This document shows positions 34,414 to 46,110 of a stretch of 64,000 nt of DNA, one piece after another. The notes beneath the pieces are model-generated. The model saw only the letters and a program-made list of their open reading frames with translations, ran no database searches and had not been told where the DNA came from. The position numbers and the translations under genes are program-made. The DNA comes from Dillenia suffruticosa (Eukaryota > Streptophyta > Magnoliopsida > Dilleniales > Dilleniaceae), in contig JAVTVX010000010.1 of NCBI GenBank assembly GCA_033439265.1, forward strand, positions 6,076,001 through 6,140,000, read 5' to 3'. Position 1 is the stretch's first letter. Each line of letters begins with the position of its first letter.

Positions 34414-37010
34414 TGTCATGCCCCAAACCTGGAGCGTGAGTAGCCACCCGTTACCCTGGATGCCGGCTGCATTTTTACAGAAGATCGGGCAGAACCTCCC
34501 CATATATCGGAGGTCTCCCATATTAAAATAAATCTGTTACCTGTCCAAAAGGGGCTATCCCGGCCTCAAAATGCATAAATTATCCTCAACAACAAACCAG
34601 ATCATCCATACTGCACAATCCAGGGCAACGCAAGGCTAACAAACAATTCTCCACAGTCCTAACCATAGACCTCTACTGCCATGCCCCCATCAAAGGCATG
34701 GACAGCCGCCAGTCGCCCCTCCTGTGATTTAGAGGAGGCACCGAGCGATCCTAGAGGACACTTCTAAAACATGACACATTCCCAAATACAGACGCAACGA
34801 AAAAGAAATGCCTCAATTCAATGTCATGCGGTGACATGAGAGTTCCACAATTTAAATGTCCATATTTATACAGTTATCCCAGAATTATAAAAATGGTCAT
34901 CTATAGACCTCAAAATACATATACATCACCAATACAAATTTTTGCAGCGGAAATACACAATGACTCCTCAAGTCCAGGCCTGATCTCCCAAAGATACTGA
35001 GCGTCCTAAAAGCGACACTCATTGTCAAATACTATCTCTGAAACAAAAGGGAAATGAGGGGTGAGTACTCGGGAAAGAATACTCAGTGAGTGAGTGGGTC
35101 AATGCAATCGTCAAATATGGAGTGTGAAACTGGAGTGTCAAAACATAAGTATATAAATCATATTTCAAATCATCATGCTTTTCATTTCAACAATATATAT
35201 CATTTCACGCATTTTCAAGTCAAATATGCATCCAAAGTACCATCATTTAAAATCATAGAGCTGCCAGCCGAAAATATCCTGACAGAAGTCTACCGCGACC
35301 TATGACAGGCGCACCGGGGGTGTTATATGCAAGTTTCTTTAAAGTGCTCTCTACCCCGGCATTGGCAACGAGCCTCGTCCAGGTGTTAGATTTGGAGAGG
35401 ATATCCGATCCAAATCCAAATCCTCCCCCTTTCGGGTTCAACCTGGCTAGTACTATGTTGATGATCAAATCACGACAACTCGTGGGATACCCCAGGCCTA
35501 GGCATATCCGGACGCCACCAAAGCGTCTCTCACGATGTCCTTCATAGCTACGGAACAATACATATCAAAGCCCTCAAGGCCAAAACCAATATCATATCAA
35601 AATGTGCCGAAATCAGGTTCATAAACCAATGCAACATATAGCATAAAATGACACATTATACATTTCAACACGTGGATGCATGATTTCTATATTTCAACAC
35701 TGTTTTTGGATACTCCATCGGTTCACAAAAATCAATTTAAAAACCAATCAAAACATTTCAAGCACACTACAAATCATGTTCATTTATCAAATATTTTAAA
35801 ACAGCGTTTACATATTAAACAAAAGTATTGAAATAAATCTCACTCATAGTTTTTGGGGAGGATAGCGCACTCCCCAATAAAAGCACAATACGCAGAACAA
35901 GGTGCCCCTCGATCGAGTCACCAAGAAAGCCAACCTAATCAAGTCATCACGATTTTTATCAATTTCTGACTATTTCAGGGTTTATCGTTTTTCTTAAATT
36001 CGTACAAGCCCTAAATTGCTCAATTTATAAACAACTTCACTGTCATCAATTTCATTCTATTTATAAGTAAATAACCAAAATCAAAATAAATCTTAATTCG
36101 AATCTAAAACCAACTAATGCTACCTAATTTGACAAAGTTTATTCGAGGGTTGAAGAGATTTCATTTCTCTCACCTAGGATTCTTCGGGTCTCAAATTTAG
36201 CTTTCGTTCGCCGGTCGATTTGGTCTAAAACCTGAATGTTTCAAATTTGAAACAATTGTGAGCAATTTAAGTCCAATTGCTATAGAATTTCAAAACCATA
36301 GTGTAAAAGTCGAAACTTTTAGTCCTTTACCTCCGCAGGGACTCGCGGACTGTCACAGGCCGTCTCGGGCTACGAGCCGTGGGCCGCAGTAGGCCGTGGG
36401 CCGCAATGGGCTTGCGGGCCTGGGGCCTGCGGGCTGCTGGGTCTACGGCCTGGTGCGTCTGCGGGCTACTGGGTCTGCGGGCCTGGTGGGCCTCACGAGC
36501 CGGATCGCACGCTGGAGCGAGCTCGCGCTCGCGCTGGCGCTGGCTCGCGCTGGGTCACACGCTAAGTCGCGCGCTGGGTCGCGCTGGCTCGGGCGCTGGC
36601 TCGCGCGCTCGCGAGCTGGATCGCGAGCTGGATCGCGCACTGCTGGCACTGGGGTCACGCTGGGGTCGCTGGTGCTCGTGCAGGAGCGTGCAGTGGCGTG
36701 CAGGGTGAGGCGCGCTCGGGCTCGCGCTCGAGCGCTCTCGCGAGGGAGATCGCGCGCTAGCTCGCGCGTTCGCACTGGGCAGCTCGTGCAGGGAGGAGCT
36801 GCAACGGCTCACTCGCGGAAGGGAGGAGCTGCAGCGGCTGGGTGCGGTGGCAATGGTGGTGACCGGCGGTATTGGCGGTGGCAGCAGGAGAGAGAGAGAG
36901 ACACAGCGGCGGGGAGATGGGAAAGAGAAAGAGAGAGGGAGAGAGAGGGGAGAAAATTAGGGCTTTAAGCCCTAATTTTAATTTTCTTTTTTTTTTATTT
37001 GGGTATTACA
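34414..37010 (-). repeat. 3' LTR of the chromovirus, 2597 bp
   Basis: The + strand starts TGTCATGCCCC and ends GGGTATTACA. In element orientation it has the telobox-like palindrome (36953-36979), a GA/CT tract (about 36890-36950), a GC-rich leader (36340-36880), and the conserved hairpin at 35062-35085. Confidence 0.95.
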
Positions 37011-37027
37011 TTTTCTAACCCCCTAAA
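37011..37027 (-). promoter_or_regulatory. Polypurine tract of the chromovirus
   Basis: The minus strand reads TTTAGGGGGTTAGAAAA directly before the 3' LTR. It is purine-rich and correctly placed to prime plus-strand DNA. Confidence 0.75.
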
Positions 37028-37058
37028 AACAAGTCTCGTCCTCGAGACTAAAAGAAAA

Positions 37059-37979
37059 CTATACAGAAAATAGATGGGAGTACTGTTTCCTCATGGCTTC
37101 CTCAGGCTCCCAGGTTTGTTCCTCGACCTGGTCGCTCCTCCACAAAACTCTGACAAGGGGAATCTCTTTACTCCGTAACTTTCTGACCTGTCGATCCAGA
37201 ATAGCCACGGGCTGAACAGGTAAGCTCAAGTCCTCTCGAAACTCAACTGGCGGAGCCTCTAAAATGTGTGAGGGATCTGGCTGATATCTCCTAAGTACTG
37301 AGACATGAAATACATCGTGAATACGCGATAGATCTGCTGGCAGCTCCAATTTATATGCTACACTTCCGACCCTGTCAAGGATACGGAAGGACCTAATATA
37401 CCTGGGACTCAATTTCCCTCGCTGCCCAAATCGAATGACTCCCTTCAAGGGAGATATCTTTAAGAATACCATGTCTCCCACAATAAACTCTAGAGGTCGC
37501 CGTCTACGATCTGCATAGGATTTCTGTCTATCTTGAGCGGCTTTCATCCGCGTACGGATAATCTTCACTTTCTCCTTCGTCTCCTCTACCAGCTCAACAT
37601 TGGTGAGTCGTCGCTCACCGACCTCATCCCAGCACAACGGGGTACGACACTTCCTCCCATACAACGCCTCGTAAGGTGGCATGCCAATGCTCGCCTGATA
37701 GCTATTATTATAGACGAACTCCACTAACAGAAAATGCCGATCCCAACTCCCCCGGAAATCCATAACACATGCCCTAAGCATGTCTTCTAAAGTCTGAATG
37801 GTCCTCTCTGACTGACCATCTGTCTGGGGGTGACACGTTGTGCTGAAATTCAGTCTAATACCCAAGGCCTCCTGCAGACTGGGCCAAAAACGGGATGTAA
37901 ATCTGGGGTCTCGATCTGATACTATCGACACTGGAACCCCATGCAATCTCACAATCATATCAATATAGAGGCGTGCCAA
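37059..37979 (-). CDS. Chromovirus integrase C-terminal half with chromodomain
   Basis: A 306-codon open frame, part of a longer interrupted pol. The integrase core supplies D22 ('IVSDRDPRF') and E58 ('GQSERT'), spaced exactly D-x35-E; the first catalytic Asp lies upstream of a stop. '[15 protein letters not shown]' and the '[16 protein letters not shown]' GPF/Y-like module follow. The last 45 or so residues ('[15 protein letters not shown]', '[12 protein letters not shown]') form a chromodomain. The start Met is internal, so the frame is a fragment rather than an independent gene. Integrase would join cDNA ends to host DNA. Confidence 0.9.
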   Translation of the reverse strand: MARLYIDMIVRLHGVPVSIVSDRDPRFTSRFWPSLQEALGIRLNFSTTCHPQTDGQSERTIQTLEDMLRACVMDFRGSWDRHFLLVEFVYNNSYQASIGMPPYEALYGRKCRTPLCWDEVGERRLTNVELVEETKEKVKIIRTRMKAAQDRQKSYADRRRRPLEFIVGDMVFLKISPLKGVIRFGQRGKLSPRYIRSFRILDRVGSVAYKLELPADLSRIHDVFHVSVLRRYQPDPSHILEAPPVEFREDLSLPVQPVAILDRQVRKLRSKEIPLVRVLWRSDQVEEQTWEPEEAMRKQYSHLFSV

Positions 37980-38162
37980 TGCCTAAAGTGAGTAATCACT
38001 CCTAATCGGGATGAAGTGTGCGGACTTAGTAAGTCAGTCAACTATCACCCAAATAGCATCATGCTGTGCCGAAATCCACGGTAATCCCACTACAAAATCC
38101 ATCGTGATGTGCTCCCACTTCCACTCAGGAATGGGAAGGGGCTGCAAAGTGCCAGCTGGACG

Positions 38163-38645
38163 CTAGTGCTCAGCCTTTACCTGCTGACATATAAGGCAAC
38201 GAGCAATGAATTCTGCAATTTCCCGTTTTATACCCGACCACCAATAACTGTCTCTGATGGTGCGGTACATTTTAGTACTACCGGGATGTAAAGCATAGGC
38301 AGATGAATGGGTCTCCTCGAGAATAGCCCTGCGAAGATCACTATCTGCTGGTACACATACCCGATCTCGAAAAACCAACAGTCTATCCTTGCGAACTCTA
38401 AAGTCGTCAATATCACCTCTGCTGGCTTTCTTATAAATACCGCGGAGCTCTTCATCACTCTGCTGAAGCTCCCTAATACGGTCGACCAAACTCGGCCGAA
38501 CCTCAAATCTGGCTAGTATAGCTCCCTGATCATCACTAGCCAACCTGACTCCCAAGACTCGGAGTCCCAATAAACATGAGAGATAAGTACTCTCGGTAGT
38601 CTGAGAAGAGGAAGATGACTTCCGACTCAAGGTATCAGCCACCAC
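38163..38645 (-). CDS. Chromovirus RNase H end and integrase zinc-binding domain
   Basis: A 160-codon open stretch. It starts at the RNase H end ('VADTLSRK') and reaches the integrase HHCC zinc domain ('THSSAYALHPGSTKMY' and 'CLICQQVKAEH'). Stops at both ends separate it from the RT frame and from the integrase core, where the expected Q or R codons have become TAG or TGA. Confidence 0.88.
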   Translation of the reverse strand: MVADTLSRKSSSSSQTTESTYLSCLLGLRVLGVRLASDDQGAILARFEVRPSLVDRIRELQQSDEELRGIYKKASRGDIDDFRVRKDRLLVFRDRVCVPADSDLRRAILEETHSSAYALHPGSTKMYRTIRDSYWWSGIKREIAEFIARCLICQQVKAEH

Positions 38646-38804
38646 ATTAGCCTTGTCCGGATGATAATCAATGATGAGGTCATAATCCTTTAGCAGCTCT
38701 AACCATCTCTACTGTCTCAGGTTAAGTTCTCGCTGGGTGAATAAATACTTCAGACTTTTATGATCGGTATACACCCTGCATGTGACCCCATATAAATAGT
38801 GGCG

Positions 38805-40448
38805 TCATATCTTTAGTGCAAAGAGGATGGCCGCCAATTCCAAATCGTGCATAGGATAGTTCATCTCATGCTTCTTTAGCTGTCGTGAAGCATAGGCGAT
38901 AACTCTACCATCCTTCATCAATACACAGCCCAATCCCTGCCTGCTGGCGTCACTGTACACCACATACTCTCGACTACTCGTGGGAAGGGCTAGAATCGGA
39001 GCGGACGTCAACCGTTGTTTGAGCTCCTGAAAGCTCACCTCACAACAGTCATCCCATATAAATCTGACGTCCTTCCATGTCAATCTAGATAACGGAGTAG
39101 CAATTCGAGAAAATCCCTCTACGAATCGGCGGTAATACCCACCTAGACCAAGAAAACTCCTGATTTCTGATACTGTTTGTGGCTGCTCCCATCTCAATAT
39201 AGCCTCAACTTTCCGCGGATCAACAAAGATACCCTCCGCAGAAACTACATGGCCAAGAAAACCAATCTGCCGTAGCCAAAATTCACACTTGGTGAACTTG
39301 GCATAAAACTGTCTCTCACGAAGAATCTGTAAAATCACCCTAAGGTGCTGAGCATGCTCATCATCACTCCGCGAGTAGACTAAGATATCATCAATAAAAA
39401 CAATGACGAACCGATCCAAATAATCGTGAAAAATTCGGTTCATTAGGTCCATAAATGCGGCAGGGGGATTAGTCAGCCCAAACGGCATGACCAAAAACTC
39501 ATAATGTCCGTATCGGGTGCAAAAAGCCGTCTTAGGCACATCCTCGGCCCTAATCCGCAGTTGATGGTAACCCGACCGGAGATCTATCTTCGAGAATACT
39601 CTGGCACCCTGTAACTGATCAAAGAGATTATCAATACGTGGTAGTGGGTACCGATTTTTAACGGTAACTTTGTTCAGCTGTCTATAATCTACACATAGCC
39701 GAAATGTGCCGTCCTTCTTTTTCACAAACAACACCGGTGCACCCCACGGAGAAGTGCTAGGACGGATAAACCCCTTATCCAGCAACTCTTGCAGCTGGAC
39801 CTTGAGCTCTCTCAGCTCAACCGGTGCCATCCTGTATGGCGGCATAGAGATTGGGGTAGTCCCCGGAGCTAAATCGATCTCAAAGTCAAACTCCCGAACA
39901 GGTGGTAGTCCGGGCAGCTCCTCGGGGAAAACATCAGGAAAGTCCTGTACCACTGGGACATCCTCCAGTCTCGGTCCCTGAGCAGTGGTGTCAATGATAT
40001 GAGCCAGGTAAGTCGCACATCCGTGGCGAATCATGCGTCTGGCCTCCAAAACTGAAATGACACAGTGGGGTAAAACCTGCCTCTCGCCCTCAAAAATCAA
40101 CACTGGCCGATCGGGTTTTCGAAATTCCACCTGCTTCTTAAAGCAGTCAACTGAAGCCCGATGAATATGTAGCCAGTCCATCCCCAAGATGGCATCAAAA
40201 TCAGTCATAGCGAGAGGGATTAGATCTGCCTTCAGCACTGTATTCCCAACTTTGATCTCACATTCTCTATACACTGTGCCGCGCACAATCTGCTCACCCA
40301 GAGGAGTGATGACCGATATCTCCTCGTGCAAAGGTGAGAGTGGTCTGTCAGAGTGTCGGGAGAATTTATCGCTCACATACGAATAATTAGACCCCGGGTC
40401 AATAACGATACGAGCATCTATTCCGAAAATGGGTAGAGTACCTATCAT
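38805..40448 (-). CDS. Chromovirus protease-RT-RNase H open frame
   Basis: 547 codons, the longest frame in the window. The protease active site is D-P-G-S at residues 17-20, in the style common to plant chromoviruses. The hinge to RT lies near 165-200. RT spans about 205-400 with '[14 protein letters not shown]' (249-262), '[12 protein letters not shown]' (285-296) and catalytic F-I-D-D at 351-354. RNase H begins near 495 with D500 of 'YSDAS'. A stop after 'ILFALKI' cuts RNase H where Trp is expected (TGG to TAG). The RT core appears intact, but protein could arise only as a truncated product. Confidence 0.92.
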   Translation of the reverse strand: MIGTLPIFGIDARIVIDPGSNYSYVSDKFSRHSDRPLSPLHEEISVITPLGEQIVRGTVYRECEIKVGNTVLKADLIPLAMTDFDAILGMDWLHIHRASVDCFKKQVEFRKPDRPVLIFEGERQVLPHCVISVLEARRMIRHGCATYLAHIIDTTAQGPRLEDVPVVQDFPDVFPEELPGLPPVREFDFEIDLAPGTTPISMPPYRMAPVELRELKVQLQELLDKGFIRPSTSPWGAPVLFVKKKDGTFRLCVDYRQLNKVTVKNRYPLPRIDNLFDQLQGARVFSKIDLRSGYHQLRIRAEDVPKTAFCTRYGHYEFLVMPFGLTNPPAAFMDLMNRIFHDYLDRFVIVFIDDILVYSRSDDEHAQHLRVILQILRERQFYAKFTKCEFWLRQIGFLGHVVSAEGIFVDPRKVEAILRWEQPQTVSEIRSFLGLGGYYRRFVEGFSRIATPLSRLTWKDVRFIWDDCCEVSFQELKQRLTSAPILALPTSSREYVVYSDASRQGLGCVLMKDGRVIAYASRQLKKHEMNYPMHDLELAAILFALKI

Positions 40449-40899
40449 TTGAACAAATGCACATAAACTTAGAATAATTTCAAACCTGATATGTATATAT
40501 ATGTCAAAATAGTTGAGCCTCTAGGGCTTCTACAACCTCAGTGTACAAAGATGTCAGAGTAGTATCATGTCGACAAAAGGGAATACAACATACAATACCT
40601 ATACGACTGATACAATGCTGACATCCTCAAAAGAAGTGAAAATACGAATAGAGATCCTATTCTACAGGATCAGAATGAGGAATACCCATGATGATGTCGG
40701 GGTTCGCCTGGGCGTCCTCATGCATCATGGCATAAACCCGGGCCTGAGTCCTAGGCTGCTGTCGTGCCTGAGTCTGCACTGTGTTACTCCCAGTGGTCAC
40801 CCTGGGAGTAGAAGTTGCAGGCCGAGCAGGCTGCCCCTACTGTCCCATATGAAGAGTACTAGTACGGCTCAGTGAACTCGGTGCTCCGAGTCCTAACTC

Positions 40900-42116
40900 G
40901 GGGCAAGAACTCCTAATATGCCCCGGCTTCCCACAGTGGAAGCAAGTGACCGTCACTGAACAAGCTCCGCTCGGATGGGACTGACTGCACCTGCGGCAAT
41001 AAGGGTGCCGCTGAGTAGTAAACTGTGTAAGGTGAGTCGGTGCGGGCTGTCTAAATCCCTGGGAGTACTGTCCCCGTCCCAGATCAGGAAATCCATATCC
41101 AAATCCGCCTCTGTACGAACTGGATCCCCTGCCCCTCTTGGAATTCTCTGCAAAATGAGACTTCTCCTTCTTTATCTTCTGCTCTTGCTCTCTCTCTGCC
41201 TAGTCTTAGCACGGACCAAAGCCTCCGCACGGTGAGCAGAGTCTATCACCTCAGCCAGTGTAAACTGTGGAGTAACAGTCATATACCTCTTTATGTCGAG
41301 GTTAAGACCGTCCTCAAATTTGAAGCGCAAATACTGAGGTGTGGCCAGATCTGGTACAAATGCGGCAAGTCTCCGCATGTCTGCCTTATACTCCGAGACA
41401 GATCTGGACCCCTGTGTAAGCCGTCCCAACTCTGACCTCATCCGGTCCTGCTAGTAAAATGGGAAAAATCTGCGGTCAAACTCCCGAAGGAAGTCGTCCC
41501 ACCGCAGTGGCTCTATCGCCTCATCAGTGAGGGCCTCCCACCATGAGAGGGCCTCTCCCTCTAATAATCGCTCTGCCACTTTCAGGCAGAGCTCCTCTCC
41601 AATCCCGAGATCAGTCAGAATCCTGCGGGTGCGGTTGATCCAATGCTTGGCAGCCGCAGCATCACCAAGCCCTGCAAAATCTGTGCACCCCAGCTGACGA
41701 GCCTCCTTAACCAACTGAGTCAACTCATGTACCTGTCTAAGAATAGCCGATGTAGTCTCACTCGGCTCGGACAAAGTAGAAGGACCGGCCACCGGTGGTG
41801 GAATCGGTGCCGTAGGAACTGGCGCTGCTGTAGGTGCAGGCGCCGCTGTAAGAGGTAGTGGGGGCAGAATTTGGACCCCATGCGAAGCGTACCACTCATA
41901 CACCTACCGAAAGGCGTCGAGTGTGGGTACGGGAGTCTCAGCCTGAGTAGCTGGCTGAGTAGGTACCGGTGGTGGCACGCGAGTCGAGGTACGATCCTCC
42001 GGCTCGTCTAAGTCCTCTGGTACTCGTGGGGTCTCGGGTGCCCGAGGTGTATCTGGCACTAACAGACCCTCAAGTGATGCGAATCTAGCACCTCTCCTTC
42101 CACGTCTAGGTGGCAT
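40900..42116 (-). pseudogene. Chromovirus gag
   Basis: It begins with 'MPPRRGRRGARF', the common start of Tekay gag. A Pro-rich N-terminal part, the 'KHWINRTRRILTDLG' and 'ALSWWEALT' capsid words, and 'FAPDL..YLRFKFEDGLN' follow. A CCHC zinc knuckle near 40925-40965 ('CFHCGKPGHIRSSC') ends it. In-frame stops follow 'LDAFR' (41904) and 'FFPFY' (41451), and another follows 'SKSRR'. Each is one transition away from a sense codon expected by family alignment. Confidence 0.88.
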
Positions 42117-42424
42117 AATTCTGTAAGAGAAAGATACTCATTAAGTATCATAAAAAGAATAGGCACGATTCAAGAATTTTGGACTAATCATAGCATAGCT
42201 ACCCTCACAAAAGGATGAAATTCTTAGTTCAATAGGAGAAGAATATAGCAAGTTAGGTTAGATACAACCGTATCTAACCCCCTAAAATAGATGAACTCAT
42301 ATGCCTATGACCATGCACTGAGACTTCATGATTGTATGAAACTCTCATGCATTGAGGACTTTAAAAACCAACATATTCGGGAATGTTTCCAAGACTCTCT
42401 TCCTACATAGCTCTTTACCAAGTC

Positions 42425-42436
42425 GCTCTGATACCA
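42425..42436 (-). promoter_or_regulatory. Primer binding site, initiator tRNA-Met type
   Basis: The minus strand reads TGGTATCAGAGC, exactly complementary to the 3' end of plant initiator tRNA-Met, 7 bases from the 5' LTR end. Confidence 0.95.
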
Positions 42437-42443
42437 ATCCAAC

Positions 42444-44965
42444 TGTCACGCCCCAAACCTGGAGCGTGAGCAGCCGCCCGTTACCATGGATGCCGGCTGT
42501 ATTTTTACATAAAATCGGACAGAACCTCCCTATATATTGGAGGTCTCTCATATTAAAATAAACCTGTTACCTGTCCAAAAGGGGCCATCTCGGCCTCAAA
42601 ATGCATAAATTATCCTCAACAACAAACCAGATCATCCATACTGCATAATCCAGGGCAACGCAAGGCTAACAAACAATTCTCCACAGTCCTAACCACAGAC
42701 ATCTACTGCCATGCCCCCATCAAAGGCATGGACAGCCAACAGTCGCCCCTCCTGTGATTTAGAGGAGGCACCGAGCGATCCTAGAGGACACTTCTAAGAC
42801 ATGACACATTCCCAAATACAGACGCAACGAAAAAGAAATGCCTCAATGCAATGTCATGCAGTGACATGAGAGTTCCACAATTTAAATGTCCATATTTATA
42901 CAGTCATCCCAGAATTATAAAAATGGTCATCTATAAACCTCAAAATACATATACATCACCAATACAAATTTTTGCAGCGGAAATACACAATGACTCCTCA
43001 AGTCCAGGCCTGATCTCCCAAAAATACTGAGCGTCCTAAAAGCGACACTCCTTGTTAAATACTATCTCTGAAACAAAAGGGAAATGAGGGGTGAGTACTC
43101 GGAAAAGAATACTCAGTGAGTGAGTGGGTCAATGCAATTGTCAAATATGGAGTGTGAAACTGGAGTGTCAAAACATAAGTATATAAATCATATTTCAAAT
43201 CATCATGCTTTTCATTTCAACAATATATATCATTTCACGCATTTTCAAGTCAAATATGCATCCAAAGTACCATCATTTAAAATCATAGAGCTGCCAGCCG
43301 AAAATGTCCTGAAAGAGATCTACCGTGACCTATGACAGGCGTACCGGGGGTGTTATATGCAAGTTTCTTTAAAGTGCTCTCTACCCCGGCGTTGGCGACG
43401 AACCTCATCCAGGTGCTAGACTTGGAGAGGATATCCAATCCAAATCCAAATCCTCCCCCTTTTGGGTTCAACCTGGCTAATACCGTGTCGATGATCAAAT
43501 CACGACAACTCGTGGGATACCCCAGTCCTAGGCATATCCGGATGCCACCAAAGCGTCTCTCACGGTGTCCTTCGTAGCTACAGAACAATACATATCAAAG
43601 CCCTCAAGGCCAAAACCAATATCATATCAAAATGTGCCGAAATCAGGTTCATAAACCAATGCAACATATAGCATAAAATGGCACATTATACATTTCAACG
43701 CGTGGATGCATGATTTCTATATTTCAACACTGTTTTTGGACACTCCATCGGTTCACAAAAATCAATTTAAAAACCAATCAAAACATTTCAAGCACACTAC
43801 AAATCATGCTCATTTATCAAATATTTTAAAACAGCGTTTACATATTAAACAAAAGCATTGAAATAAATTTCACTCACAGTTTTTGGGGAGGATAGCGCAC
43901 TCCCCAATAAAAGCACAATACGCAAAACAAGGCGCCCCTCGATCGAGTCACCAAAAAAGCCAACCTAATCAAGTCATCACGATTTTCATCAATTTTTGAC
44001 TATTTCAGGGTTTATCGTTTTTCTTAAATTCGTACAAACCCTAAATTTCTCAATTTATAAACAATTTCACTGTCATCAATTTCATTCTATTTATAAGTAA
44101 ATAACCAAAATCAAAATAAATCTTAATTCGAATCTAAAACCAACTAATGCTACCTAATTTGACAAAGTTTATTCGAGGGTTAAAGAGATTTCATTTCTCT
44201 CAGCTAGGATTCTTCGGATCTCAAATTTAGTTTTCGTTCGCCCGTCGATTTGGTCTAAAATCTGAATGTTTCAAATTTGAAACAATTGTTAGCAATTTAA
44301 GTCCAATTGCTATAGAATTTCATAACCATAGTGCGCAAAATCGAAACTTTTAGTCCTTTACCTTCGTAGGGACTCGCGGACTGTCACAGGTCGTCTCGAG
44401 CTGCGAGCCGTGGGCCATGGGCGGCAATGGGCTTGCGGGCCTGGGGCCTGCGGGCTGCTGGGTCTACGGCCTGGTGGGCCTGCGGGCTGCTGGGTCTGCG
44501 GGCCTGGTGGGCCTCGCGAGCTGGATCTCGCGCTGGAGCGTGCTCGCGCTCACGCTGGGTCACACGCTGAGTCGCGCGCTGGGTCCCGCTGGCTCGGGCG
44601 CTGGCTCGCACGCTGGAGCGCGCTCGCGAGCTGGATCGCACACTGCTCGCGCTGGGGTCACGCTGGGGTCGTTGGCGCTCGTGCAGGAGCGTGCAGTGGC
44701 GTGCAGGGTGAGGCGTGCTCGGGCTCGCGCTTGCGCAGGAAGGGTCGTGCGGCGCTCGCGCAAGGGAGATCGCGCGCTAGCTCGGGCGTTCGCACCGGGC
44801 AGCTCATGCAGGGAGGAGTTGCAACGGCTCACTCGCAGAAGGGAGGAGCTGCAGCGGCTGGGTGCGGTGGCGATGGTGGTGACCGGCGGGAAACGCCCTA
44901 ATTTTAATTAGGGCTTTAAGCCCTAATTTTAATTTTCCTTTTTATTTATTTATTTGGGTATTACA
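42444..44965 (-). repeat. 5' LTR of the chromovirus, 2522 bp
   Basis: It aligns with the 3' LTR from TGTCACGCCCC to TATTACA. The conserved hairpin is at 43092-43115. Near the outer end about 90 bp (the GA/CT tract) is missing and replaced by GCGGGAAACGCCC plus a repeated CCTAATTTTAATT. The outer end is therefore rearranged. Confidence 0.92.
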
Positions 44966-45120
44966 TGAGGGCTCCGCGGGAAACGCCCGTACGGTCACCC
45001 CTCAAACCAGAAATTGTTCACGCAAGGCCGGAATTCGAGTCTAGCTACAGCCTCCGCGACTCGAACCCGCGCCTTGCCCTTTTGTTCCCTATCCGAGGGA
45101 TGCCTTTCACCAATTGTGAA
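44966..45120 (-). other. GC-rich segment with B-box-like motif beside the chromovirus
   Basis: The segment is far richer in G and C than the AT-rich copia sequence to its right. On the minus strand it contains GGGTTCGAGTCG (about 45056-45067), like a Pol III B box, inside a short stem. No A box or cloverleaf was found, so it is not a tRNA gene. It may be a short SINE-like repeat. It shares the 13-mer GCGGGAAACGCCC (44976-44988) with the altered LTR end at 44886-44898. Confidence 0.45.
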
Positions 45121-45599
45121 ATATAGAATTAACATTTATGACAGATCAATATTAAATATAGAATTAAAATTTCACTAAGTTTTCAATCATTATCTATAAT
45201 TCTGATATATCATCATCACAAATTTAATTTAAAATTATAAAATTTAATAGATTTTAGATGAGAATTATTTAAATTCTTCCAGCCATAAACCTCCCACTTA
45301 AATACATAAAGTATTTAAATAATTTTTCAATTTTGGATGAGAATTACTCAAATTCTACTGATCCAAAATTTAAATTGATCCAAAATTTACATTCAATAGG
45401 CTTTAGTTTTCTTTTACATACATAATCATACAACTCAACAAATATAACCAACATGTGTTTAATAGAAACTTTATATTAAAAATATTAAAAGTTTCTTTAA
45501 TGCATGATCATGGTCCTAACAAGCAATCACAACACGTAAAAGAAAATATATAAATACAATATCTCAATTCAAGATATATTCATTCGAGATATCATTTTC
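45121..45599. other. AT-rich interior of copia A
   Basis: No coding signature. It lies between the GC-rich segment and recognisable gag of copia A, and could be a diverged part of that gag or another worn repeat. Confidence 0.4.
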
Positions 45600-46110
45600 A
45601 CTATTCCCTCAAATAATCTATCTCTAGGAGAAAATCTCCTTATGGCACGTGGGCTCGAGTTATTTATACTTTGGGACACCTTTTCTTTATTTGAGTCTCT
45701 ACATTCTTGACTTCTCACATTTCTATTAATATTGATTTTACATCATCAAGAATTATATGCCAGTTCTCGACAATCAATTCATCAGCCACATCAACCCAAT
45801 ATGAAGGCGGGAAATTTCTTAGTATATACATGCATCCTCAAAAAACGTGACCTAGATGAAAAAGTTCCAAACATTTCTCTTTCATGATCTCCAAATGCTG
45901 TGATAAAGTATGAGATATATTCATCTTATAAGCCAACATTTGATCCAACTTTACCATATATTTTTTACTTCTCAATGCCCTAACACTTCCACAGAGAACT
46001 GAAAGAATACGCCCTATTATCGCCATCTCCTTAGAAAATGAGAATAATATTAGGTCGAATATACAACCAACCATAATTTTATACAAGAAATTCAAAAACA
46101 CTAATTTCAA
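45600..46110 (-). pseudogene. copia A gag remnant
   Basis: The minus strand reads 'KLDQMLAYKMNISHTLSQHL' then 'EIMKEKCLELFHLGHVF', followed after a stop by 'YILRNFPPSYW' and 'ILDDVKSILIEM'. This is the UBN2 gag pattern of this copia family: the 'SHTLSQHL' phrase, then 'LPPSY'. One stop lies at 45838. Confidence 0.7.

Larger units (their letters stand above)
34414..44965 (-). mobile_element. Full-length Tekay/Del-type chromovirus (Ty3/gypsy)
   Basis: Two LTRs (42444-44965 as 5', 34414-37010 as 3') flank about 5.4 kb of internal sequence. The minus-strand order is primer site, gag, protease, RT, RNase H, integrase and chromodomain, the chromovirus order. The C-terminal chromodomain would guide integration to modified chromatin. 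Coding capacity is interrupted by at least eight in-frame stops, most explained by single C-to-T changes. The LTRs are clearly alike but differ by scattered substitutions, and by an indel of about 90 bp near the outer end. The flanking 5-mers (CTTAT left, TGAGG right) do not match. It lies within the gag region of copia A. Confidence 0.93.

Noticed and set aside
36379..36968. Open frames of 109-190 codons
   Set aside because: Same GC-rich LTR leader as above; frames do not agree between LTR copies.
44384..44911. Open frames of 85-164 codons
   Set aside because: GC-rich leader of the 5' LTR of the chromovirus, not a gene.
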